Part shown: one piece after another, positions 6,338 through 12,475 of the stretch
Layout: the number at the start of each line of letters is the position of its first letter
Position numbering within the stretch: the first letter of the stretch is position 1
Source: Thermoanaerobaculales bacterium
GTDB taxonomy: Bacteria; Acidobacteriota; Thermoanaerobaculia; Thermoanaerobaculales; Sulfomarinibacteraceae
Assembly (NCBI GenBank): GCA_029932545.1
Contig: JAOZPW010000072.1
Span: 1 to 14,597 of the forward strand
DNA length: 14,597 bases
Direction of reading: 5' to 3'
Translations under genes and position numbers: made by a program
Notes under the pieces: model-generated
Database searches by the model: none
What the model saw: only the letters and a program-made list of their open reading frames with translations
Told to the model about the DNA's origin: nothing

Positions 6338-8595
6338 ATACGAATCTGCCGTCCAAGGATCGAACGGCCGTCAGTCGGATCCAGCGAGGACTGGATGAAC
6401 GAAGCAGTTGGTGGGATCGGCTTCTCGATGTGCCCTGGATTTGGGCCGCTCTTGCTGTTCTGGCCGGTTCAGCGCTGCTTTTGCCGAGTGCCGGAGGACT
6501 GCTGCCTGACTGGTCGCCGGGTGATGTCGCCACCTATGACGTACTGATGCCGATGGACATCACGGTGCCCGACCCTGCCGCCACAGAGGCGATGCGAGTC
6601 GAAGCCCGCGAAGCCGTCAGGCCGGTCTATGACTTCGAGCCAAGACAGCAAATCGATGTAGCCAATCAGATCAGCGGTCTGTTTCAGTCCTGCCGGTTGA
6701 TTGAAGGCGAAGATGTCGAAGTGGACTGGAGCAGCTCATCGGACCTCAACTTGGAGCGGGAGATGATTTCGGTCATGACCGGCTCCAAATGTCTGGAGGA
6801 ATTGGAGAGTGCTCTGATTCAGGTGGCCGCTCAGCTCTATCAGTATCGCATCGTGGACGACCGGCGTTCCCTCGAACGCAGGGCCGCAAAAGGCCTGGTT
6901 CTGAGAAATCTCTCAACAGGTGTGGAACGGGAAATCGGGCCCGCAGACGTTGCGGGTGTGATCGATGTCCGTACTGAATTGGAGACTTCGGTCCGGGCGA
7001 TGCTCTTGGAGCAGGCTTCAGTGAAGAGGGTGTGGCTCAGGGCCTCGGTGCAGTTTCTGACGAATAACCTCCCTCCAAACCTCGTCTACAGCCGGGTAGG
7101 CACAATTGAACGTATTCGGGCCGCAGAAGAAGCGGTCACGCCGCGTTCACAGGTTTTCAGCCGTGGTCAGATCTTGATTCGGCGCGGTGACAAGGTGCCC
7201 TTCTCGGTTTCCCGTGTGCTTCAATATCTCAAGAACCAACGACAGGACATAGCGGCCTTCACCAATCAGATGGGGATTGCCGGCCTGATGTTATTGCTGG
7301 TTGTTGGATGTTGGCGATTGTTGGGCAACTTTTTCGGAACCACCGAAGGCCGAAGTAGGTTGTCGATGGTCTTAATCTTGATAGTGCTCTTTGCCGGGAT
7401 CAATCGTCTGGGCCTGTTCGTGGCGACCGGGGTGGCCCGAAACTCTCTGGGTCCAATGATGTCGGACCTCGATGTGTATCTTTGGGGTCTGCCTTATGCC
7501 GCCGGCGCCGTGACTCTGACGATTGTCGCGGGTTCCCAGGTGGCCGTTTTGTTTGCCGTGTGCGTAGCCATCATGGCATCCGTGATGATGGGTGGCGATT
7601 TCACGATTCTGGTCTTCGCGCTGGCCTCGGGTGTGTTCGGGGTACTTGCTTCTACCCACTTCAAGCAAAGGTCGGCCTTCAGTCGCGTCGGAGCTATGGT
7701 CGGTCTGAGCAATGCTGCGGTGGTACTCATCCTTTCTCTCTGGTCCGGATGGCCTAATCCGATGGAGAAAGTGGCACTGGAGATGGTCGCCGCCTTCCTT
7801 GGGGGACCGCTTTCGATTGGTGTCGCCAGTTTGCTGCTGCCGATGTTTGAGAGCCTTTTCGGCATCACGACCGACATTCGGCTGCTGGAACTGTCGAACC
7901 AGAACCTCCCCCTTTTGAAGAGGCTCTCGCTGGAGGCGCCCGGAACATATCAGCATTCCCTGGCAGTCGGTAATTTGGCGGAAGCAGGCGCCGACGCCAT
8001 CGGCGCAAATTCACTGCTGCTGAGAGTGTGTTCCTACTACCATGACGTTGGAAAGCTGGTAAAACCCGGATATTTTGTTGAGAATCAGCAGGGTGAAAAC
8101 CCTCACGATTCCTTGTCGCCATCGATGTCGGCCCTGGTGATCCAGAGCCATGTCAAAGAAGGTCTGGAGATGGCCCGAGAGGCCAAGTTGCCGCTCGCCA
8201 TTCGCCAGGGCATTGCTACACACCACGGGACCAAGCTGATCAGGTACTTCTTTGCAAAAGCGCAAGAATTGACCGACCCGGGAATGGGGGAGGTCAGGGA
8301 GAGTGATTACCGTTATCCCGGCCCGAGGCCCCATACGAAGGAACTTGGGGTTCTGCTGCTGGCGGACGCGGTCGAGGCTGCAGCCCGGACGATCGAGAAA
8401 CCCAGTCCAGCCAAGATTCAGGCGATGATCGGGCGGATTTTTTCGGACACACTGGAAGACGGCCAGTTGGTCGACAGTGATCTTACATTCTCCGAGCTGG
8501 ATAAGGTGGCAACCGCATTCTTGTGGGTTTTGACCAACATGCACCACCATCGGATCGACTATCCGGGGTTTGATTTCAACAAGGGCGGCCGTTGA
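6334..8595 (+). CDS. pgpH: PgpH/YqfF-like 7TM-HD phosphohydrolase (probable c-di-AMP phosphodiesterase)
   Basis: The 753-residue membrane protein has the full PgpH layout. A first membrane helix (about 33-55) is followed by a large extracytoplasmic 7TMR-HDED-type domain (about 60-300), a multi-helix membrane block (about 313-512), and a cytoplasmic HD domain. In the HD domain, H541 (in TYQHSLAVG), the H570-D571 pair (in YYHDVGKL), QSHVKEG, ATHHGT and LLLADAVEAAART supply the expected metal ligands. Characterised relatives in Listeria and Bacillus hydrolyse cyclic di-AMP, and that is the best functional guess. The length is near the 711 of Bacillus YqfF. The start is a GTG overlapping the phoH stop (GTGA), with GAGG at 6323-6326 in range. 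The stop overlaps the ybeY TTG. Placement between phoH and ybeY is the conserved arrangement for this family. Confidence 0.92.
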   Translation: MNTNLPSKDRTAVSRIQRGLDERSSWWDRLLDVPWIWAALAVLAGSALLLPSAGGLLPDWSPGDVATYDVLMPMDITVPDPAATEAMRVEAREAVRPVYDFEPRQQIDVANQISGLFQSCRLIEGEDVEVDWSSSSDLNLEREMISVMTGSKCLEELESALIQVAAQLYQYRIVDDRRSLERRAAKGLVLRNLSTGVEREIGPADVAGVIDVRTELETSVRAMLLEQASVKRVWLRASVQFLTNNLPPNLVYSRVGTIERIRAAEEAVTPRSQVFSRGQILIRRGDKVPFSVSRVLQYLKNQRQDIAAFTNQMGIAGLMLLLVVGCWRLLGNFFGTTEGRSRLSMVLILIVLFAGINRLGLFVATGVARNSLGPMMSDLDVYLWGLPYAAGAVTLTIVAGSQVAVLFAVCVAIMASVMMGGDFTILVFALASGVFGVLASTHFKQRSAFSRVGAMVGLSNAAVVLILSLWSGWPNPMEKVALEMVAAFLGGPLSIGVASLLLPMFESLFGITTDIRLLELSNQNLPLLKRLSLEAPGTYQHSLAVGNLAEAGADAIGANSLLLRVCSYYHDVGKLVKPGYFVENQQGENPHDSLSPSMSALVIQSHVKEGLEMAREAKLPLAIRQGIATHHGTKLIRYFFAKAQELTDPGMGEVRESDYRYPGPRPHTKELGVLLLADAVEAAARTIEKPSPAKIQAMIGRIFSDTLEDGQLVDSDLTFSELDKVATAFLWVLTNMHHHRIDYPGFDFNKGGR

Positions 8596-9023
8596 CGAAA
8601 CACCAAGTTCAGTTTCGATGGGAGCGTAGACCTTCGGGGCCCGCGGCGAGGACGCTGCGAAATCTGGTCATTGAGGTTCTGGAACGCTTGGGTTCGCCGC
8701 CGTCCGAGGTGCATATTCTGGTGACTGATGATCGTAGGATTCAAGAACTCAACCTGCAGTATCGTCATATCGATGACTCTACCGATGTACTGTCGTTCCC
8801 CGACGGTACCGAACTGCCTGAGGGCGGGGTTCTTCTCGGACAGTTGGTGATCTCTCGGGATACGGCCCGGATTCAGGCCGAGCAGGCGGGACACTCTGAG
8901 ATCATGGAACTCCGGGAGCTTGCACTTCACGGCGTCCTGCACCTATTAGGGTACGATCACAGTGAGGATCAGGGCGAGATGGATCAATTGGAGTTGAAAT
9001 TGCGGCGGGATGTAGCGGAATGA
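8592..9023 (+). CDS. ybeY: Endoribonuclease/rRNA maturation factor YbeY
   Basis: YbeY is a single-domain zinc metalloprotein needed for 16S rRNA 3'-end maturation and 70S quality control. The 143-residue product has the diagnostic HGVLHLLGYDH signature (H-x3-H-x5-H zinc ligands) plus the conserved LNLQYRHIDDSTDVLSFP and GQLVISRDTA segments. The start is an unusual TTG overlapping the upstream stop (TTGA). It is supported by AAGGG at 8581-8585, six bases before it, and by the absence of a better in-frame ATG or GTG before the conserved core. The stop overlaps the following gene's ATG (ATGA). Confidence 0.95.
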   Translation: MTKHQVQFRWERRPSGPAARTLRNLVIEVLERLGSPPSEVHILVTDDRRIQELNLQYRHIDDSTDVLSFPDGTELPEGGVLLGQLVISRDTARIQAEQAGHSEIMELRELALHGVLHLLGYDHSEDQGEMDQLELKLRRDVAE

Positions 9024-10288
9024 AGTCGGAGGTCGTTAATTGGTTGATCCACCCGGTGACCTTGACGCTGGTTGGCCTCGTGATATTTGGTGTCATGCTT
9101 CTGGCCGAGATTCTCCAACGGCGGTTGTCGGAGTTTGGGAATGTTCGTTTCCAGGGTTTGGTGGAGGACCACGAAGAGTTGCTGGCTCTCGGAAGTCAGG
9201 AGTATGTTGTCCTGTCACCGGTTCTCACCGCCCTGCGGTGGATTCAGATGGCCTGCCTGGTCCTGGTGTGGACCCTGCTGCTCTTCGGCAGCGGATTGGG
9301 TGTTGTCCTGTCCGGTATTTCGGCATTCGTGGTCCTGGCTGCCGTTGCCCTGCTGGCCCAGTGGCCGTTTGGCGGACTGGGTGAGAGTGGCGTAGCGAAA
9401 CTCTTGCGAATACTTCGGCCCCTGGTGGCGCCTATCGCACGTTTCGGAGGCATGGGTGCTTCGGAAAGCGTTGAAGCGGCGGAGGAGGACGAAGAGGAAG
9501 CGTCCGATCGCGAAATTCGAGCTTTTCTGGACGTCGGTGAGGCCGCCGGCATCATTGAGGGTGAGGAAGGCGAGATTTTGGAAAGCCTGGTCGAGTTCTT
9601 CGATACGACGGTTCGAGAAGTAATGACTCCGAGAACCGATATGGTGGCCGTTCCTGAGTCCGCCTCGTGGGAAGAATTGATGGAAACCTTCGGCAAGACC
9701 CACAAGAGCAGGGTGCCGGTATTTCGCGAGACGGTCGACGATGTCGTCGGTGTGGTTCACGTCAAGAATCTCATCAGGGATTTTATCGAAGGCGGCCGTC
9801 CGCCGGTGTGCGATCTCTATCGGCCCTGCCCCGTAGTGCCCGAGAGCAAGGAACTTGGGGAATTGCTCAAGGAATTTCAGCAGGAGCACCAGCAGATGGC
9901 AATCGTCGTCGACGAATACGGCGGAACCTCGGGGCTGGTGACCCTGGAAGATATTATCGAAGAGATCGTGGGTGAGATTCAGGACGAACTGGACCCTGCC
10001 GAGCCTCCGGAGTGGGAAGAACTCCAGAGCGGTGTCTACCGCCTGCAGGGCAGGGCCTCACTGGAGATACTGGAGGAACTGTTTGGAATGGAAACAGACG
10101 AAGAGGATGTCGACACGGTCGGTGGCTTCGTGTTTTCCCTGCACGGGACGGTGCCGGATCCCGGAACGGTGGTTGAGATGAGCCAGGGTCTCCTGACGTT
10201 TGAGGTGGAAAAGATGGACGGTCGCCGAATTGTCAGCGTGATCGCCCGGCGACCTCAGTCGCGTATCGATCAAGAAGAGGAGGGTTAG
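9020..10288 (+). CDS. CorC/HlyC-family membrane protein with CBS pair
   Basis: The 422-residue protein begins with hydrophobic segments (about 10-30 and 66-110) that replace a recognisable DUF21 (CNNM) domain. A very acidic linker (EAAEEDEEEA) follows, then two CBS domains (about 195-320) with the family signatures REVMTPRTDM (M202 in MTPR) and DEYGGTSGLVTLEDIIEEIVGEI (from D298). A CorC_HlyC domain (about 330-415) ends it. Relatives are implicated in Mg2+/Co2+ export or are annotated as hemolysins. The hemolysin name should not be taken literally. Nucleotide binding at the CBS pair is the family expectation. In E. coli the short soluble homologue CorC (YbeX) also follows ybeZ-ybeY, so the position is conserved. 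The start ATG overlaps the ybeY stop, and era follows with no gap. Confidence 0.9.
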   Translation: MKSEVVNWLIHPVTLTLVGLVIFGVMLLAEILQRRLSEFGNVRFQGLVEDHEELLALGSQEYVVLSPVLTALRWIQMACLVLVWTLLLFGSGLGVVLSGISAFVVLAAVALLAQWPFGGLGESGVAKLLRILRPLVAPIARFGGMGASESVEAAEEDEEEASDREIRAFLDVGEAAGIIEGEEGEILESLVEFFDTTVREVMTPRTDMVAVPESASWEELMETFGKTHKSRVPVFRETVDDVVGVVHVKNLIRDFIEGGRPPVCDLYRPCPVVPESKELGELLKEFQQEHQQMAIVVDEYGGTSGLVTLEDIIEEIVGEIQDELDPAEPPEWEELQSGVYRLQGRASLEILEELFGMETDEEDVDTVGGFVFSLHGTVPDPGTVVEMSQGLLTFEVEKMDGRRIVSVIARRPQSRIDQEEEG

Positions 10289-11233
10289 ATGACGGACACT
10301 GGTGGTGGCCTCAGGTCTGGCTATGTCGCCCTGGTTGGGCGACCCAATGCCGGGAAGAGCACGCTCCTCAACGCACTGATCGGCGAGAAAGTTGCCATCG
10401 TCAGTGATAAACCGCAGACGACCAGAAACCGGATCGTCGGCATTGTGACGGAAGACCGGGGGCAGGCTGTCTTCTTCGACCTGCCGGGCGTGCACAGGCC
10501 TCGACACAAGATGAATACCCGCATGATGCAGGAAGTCCGGTCGGCGCTCGAGGAGGTGGACCTGGTGCTGCACCTGATTGATGCTTCTGAATCCTGGGGT
10601 GGCGGCGAGGCGTTCCTCTTCGACCTGCTCGAAGACGTCAAGGCGCCGGTCGTTGGCGTGTTGACAAAGATTGACCTCGTCGGCGACCGAACGGCCCTGT
10701 TGCCGCGAATTGAAGAGTACGGACAGCGGAGACCCGGGTCGGCGATCGTGCCTCTGTGCGCGCCAAAAGGCCACGGCCTTGACGGACTCCGGCAGGAGAT
10801 TTTTCAGGCATTGCCGGAGGGTGAGCCCTTTTATCCTGCCGACATGACGGCGACCCAGAGCGAACGGTTCTTCGTCGCCGAGGTCGTCCGCGAGAAACTC
10901 CTGCATAGGACTCGCAACGAGTTGCCCTACACCACCGGCGTTCTGGTCGACTGGTTCAAAGAAGAGGGCAACCTCTTGCGTATCGACGCGGTGATCTACG
11001 TCGAACGTTCGAGTCAGAAAGGTATCGTTATCGGCAAGGGCGGCCGGATGTTGAAAAGTGTCGGGCAGGCGGCCCGGTTGGAGCTGGAACGAGTCCTGGG
11101 AACCAAGATCTTTCTGTCGCTGCACGTCAAAGTGCACGCCAGGTGGCGCGATGACCCCAGAGTGCTCGTTCAGATGGAACCCGGCCTTGCGGACCTTGGT
11201 GACGAGTTGATCCTCTCGGAGGACGAAAGGTGA
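10289..11233 (+). CDS. era: Ribosome-assembly GTPase Era
   Basis: Era is a GTPase with a KH domain that binds the 3' end of 16S rRNA during 30S assembly. The 314-residue product has G1 GRPNAGKS (17-24), G2 region PQTTRN (42-47), G3 DLPG (64-67) and G4 as TKID (126-129) instead of the usual NKxD. The linker SERFFVAEVVREKLL follows. The C-terminal KH domain has VIGKGGRMLKSVG, with the GxxG loop as GKGG (249-252), and the terminal HVKVHARWRDDPR typical of Era. It begins directly after the preceding TAG, and GAGGAGGG just upstream gives strong initiation. Its TGA overlaps the GTG of the next small gene. Function is complementary to YbeY and PhoH in the same operon. Confidence 0.96.
   Translation: MTDTGGGLRSGYVALVGRPNAGKSTLLNALIGEKVAIVSDKPQTTRNRIVGIVTEDRGQAVFFDLPGVHRPRHKMNTRMMQEVRSALEEVDLVLHLIDASESWGGGEAFLFDLLEDVKAPVVGVLTKIDLVGDRTALLPRIEEYGQRRPGSAIVPLCAPKGHGLDGLRQEIFQALPEGEPFYPADMTATQSERFFVAEVVREKLLHRTRNELPYTTGVLVDWFKEEGNLLRIDAVIYVERSSQKGIVIGKGGRMLKSVGQAARLELERVLGTKIFLSLHVKVHARWRDDPRVLVQMEPGLADLGDELILSEDER
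11218..11223 (+). promoter_or_regulatory. Ribosome-binding site supporting the GTG start of the glutaredoxin-like gene
   Basis: GGAGGA lies inside the last codons of era, six bases before the GTG at 11230. It makes this short overlapping ORF credible as a real gene. Confidence 0.65.
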
Positions 11234-11478
11234 CCCTGGAGACACTCCTTGTCTTCACCCACAAAGAATGTCCTCATTCCCAGGCGCTGCTCGAGGATTT
11301 TCGTCTTCGCGGTGTCGTTTTCAAAGAGATCGATGTGGCCGGACCAGGGGCGCTGGAACGCCTTCGGAACCTTAGCTGGGAACACCGCCTGCCGGTCGTC
11401 GCCGACCACGAGAGGATCACCATCGGTTTCCGCGGCCAGGCATCGACGTTTGAAGCGCTGGGGTTGGATGAAGGGTAA
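11230..11478 (+). CDS. Small glutaredoxin-like protein with CxxS motif
   Basis: This is an 82-residue protein with a thioredoxin-fold pattern. A beta strand TLLVFTHKE is followed by C14-P-H-S17, a helix, a second strand VVFKEIDV, and RLPVV with a probable cis-proline at P55. A short GFRGQ strand and a terminal helix end it. The CxxS site has only one cysteine, as in monothiol glutaredoxins, so a reductase working through glutathionylated intermediates is possible. The fold assignment is from pattern and not from a search. The GTG start overlaps the era stop (GTGA) and has a strong GGAGGA site. It is the last gene of the operon. It could also be a diverged UxxT/YruB-type glutaredoxin. Confidence 0.72.
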   Translation: MTLETLLVFTHKECPHSQALLEDFRLRGVVFKEIDVAGPGALERLRNLSWEHRLPVVADHERITIGFRGQASTFEALGLDEG

Positions 11479-11554
11479 GAGTCAACTGGGGGGAGCTGGA
11501 ACCAGCGAGGGCGGTCTCCCGGACAAGCTATCCACCGAGCCTGTCAGCAGATTC

Positions 11555-11580
11555 ACCACAGAGACACAGAGAACACAGAG
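11555..11580 (+). repeat. Left arm of the 26-bp inverted repeat
   Basis: The arm contains CACAGAG at 11557, 11565 and 11574. A fourth unit lies just outside it at 11588-11594. The arm is an exact reverse complement of 11913-11938. Confidence 0.95.
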
Positions 11581-11802
11581 TTGGAAACACAGAGGAGAGA
11601 CCCAACGGGGTCCACAGCCCCGCCCGGCACGCGGACTTCGTCCGCTTTGGGCAGAAGAGAAACGAGCTCCAAGAACCAGTTCTTGTCACCCGCCTCTCTT
11701 CTGCCCCAGCACGCTTCGCGTACAACCGGGCTCCGGGGCGCACCACCTGAAACGGACCTTGCATGCGTCGGACTGGTTCGCCCAAGCGGGCAAAGCCCGC
11801 GT

Positions 11803-11862
11803 GCTGAAGGCCTGAACTTCGATGGGACGCCCCGCGTCCAGGGCGATGGACAGGCCTTCAGC
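11803..11862. repeat. 12-bp inverted repeat enclosing a nested hairpin
   Basis: GCTGAAGGCCTG (11803-11814) is the perfect reverse complement of CAGGCCTTCAGC (11851-11862). The 36-nt interior holds a second perfect stem, GGACGC-CCC-GCGTCC (11825-11839). Confidence 0.85.
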
Positions 11863-11912
11863 TTGATCCCGCGAAGCGGGTGGGCGAACGCTGAGCGCGC
11901 CCTCGGGTTGTC

Positions 11913-11938
11913 CTCTGTGTTCTCTGTGTCTCTGTGGT
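11913..11938 (-). repeat. Right arm of the 26-bp inverted repeat
   Basis: It is an exact reverse complement of 11555-11580, with three CTCTGTG units. It ends 45 bp before the arfB stop codon. Confidence 0.95.
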
Positions 11939-11960
11939 AATCCTCTTATCCAGCGATCTG

Positions 11961-11975
11961 CCTCGAAATTCGAGG
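11961..11975 (-). terminator. Small palindrome after arfB
   Basis: CCTCGAA and TTCGAGG flank a single A, effectively a 5-bp CCTCG/CGAGG stem with a 5-nt loop. It begins 8 nt beyond the arfB stop. It has no T-run, so termination is only possible. Confidence 0.3.
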
Positions 11976-11983
11976 ATGAGTGA

Positions 11984-12403
11984 CTACTCCCTCTCGACCG
12001 GTCCCCTCGACGCCTTGATTCGACCCCTGCGCTTCTTGTTTTCAAGACGGCGGCGTTTGGTCTTTCGGGGAACTCGGGTGGGGCGGCGCTCGGGATCTTC
12101 GGTCAAGGCGTCTGCCAACAGCGTCGCGAACCGTTCGAAGCACTCCTTCCGGTTGGCTTCCCGGGTTCGATGGCGTTGGCACATGACCCTCAGAACGTCT
12201 TTCTTGGTAATGCGTCCGGGAAGGCGTTCTCTGATCAGGTCCTTTTGTTCATCGGTCAACGAGGTAGTTTCCGTCAGAGAGAAGCGAAGAGTTGCCTTGG
12301 TTTCCACCTTGTTGACGTTCTGACCCCCGGGGCCTGAACTCCGGGCGTACTCAAAGTTGAGTTCCCTTTCCTCGATCGTAACGTCATCGTTGATCCGAAT
12401 CAT
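11984..12403 (-). CDS. arfB: Ribosome-rescue peptidyl-tRNA hydrolase ArfB (YaeJ)
   Basis: ArfB releases nascent peptides from ribosomes stalled on non-stop mRNA. The 139-residue product (E. coli ArfB is 140) has the release-factor domain motif SSGPGGQNVNK with catalytic G26-G27-Q28. It is followed by the ATLRF strand and the ITKKDVLRV segment. A strongly basic tail (PRKTKRRRLENKKRRGR) is the part known to enter the empty mRNA channel in this family. Its short length rules out a full release factor, which would add domains 1 and 2. The start is the ATG at 12403. No strong Shine-Dalgarno sequence is seen. It is transcribed divergently from the downstream lipoprotein gene and convergently toward the repeat element. 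Confidence 0.94.
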   Translation of the reverse strand: MIRINDDVTIEERELNFEYARSSGPGGQNVNKVETKATLRFSLTETTSLTDEQKDLIRERLPGRITKKDVLRVMCQRHRTREANRKECFERFATLLADALTEDPERRPTRVPRKTKRRRLENKKRRGRIKASRGPVERE

Positions 12404-12447
12404 ATGCCATCATGACCAAGATCGGCGTTGGAGGCAAGAAATCAAGG

Positions 12448-12453
12448 TACAAT
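12448..12453 (+). promoter_or_regulatory. Candidate -10 element of the lipoprotein gene
   Basis: TACAAT lies 22 bp upstream of the ATG at 12476. A TTGGAG at 12428-12433 could be a -35, but its 14-bp spacing is too short. GGGGG at 12466-12470 is a plausible ribosome-binding site. Confidence 0.35.
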
Positions 12454-12475
12454 GCGCCCGGTTTTGGGGGTATGA

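Larger units (their letters stand above)
11555..11938. mobile_element. Non-coding MITE/REP-like element bounded by a 26-bp inverted repeat
   Basis: The 505-bp gap between the convergent glutaredoxin-like and arfB genes has no credible CDS. It contains this 384-bp unit, whose ends are perfect inverted copies of a 26-bp sequence built from CACAGAG units. The interior carries several hairpins: 11606-11622, 11631-11645, 11711-11721, 11786-11800, 11825-11839 and 11868-11880, plus a 12-bp long-range stem (11803-11814 with 11851-11862). There is no transposase, and no clear target-site duplication was seen. It is classed as mobile by structure only. A dispersed structural repeat or a bidirectional terminator region between convergent genes is also possible. 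Confidence 0.6.

Noticed and set aside
10058..11245. 395-codon minus-strand open frame antisense to era and the end of the CBS gene
   Set aside because: The plus strand carries unmistakable Era and CorC motifs across the same span. The antisense frame shows no recognisable domain and is expected from GC-rich codon bias.
11557..11594. CRISPR-like array from repeated CACAGAG units
   Set aside because: Unit starts are only 8, 9 and 14 bases apart, with no spacer-sized intervals and no cas genes. They are parts of an inverted-repeat arm.
11249..12045. Several 80-190-codon open frames across the repeat element on both strands
   Set aside because: They translate CACAGAG repeats and hairpins into low-complexity peptides such as TTETQRTQ, overlap each other, and have no ribosome-binding sites or domains.
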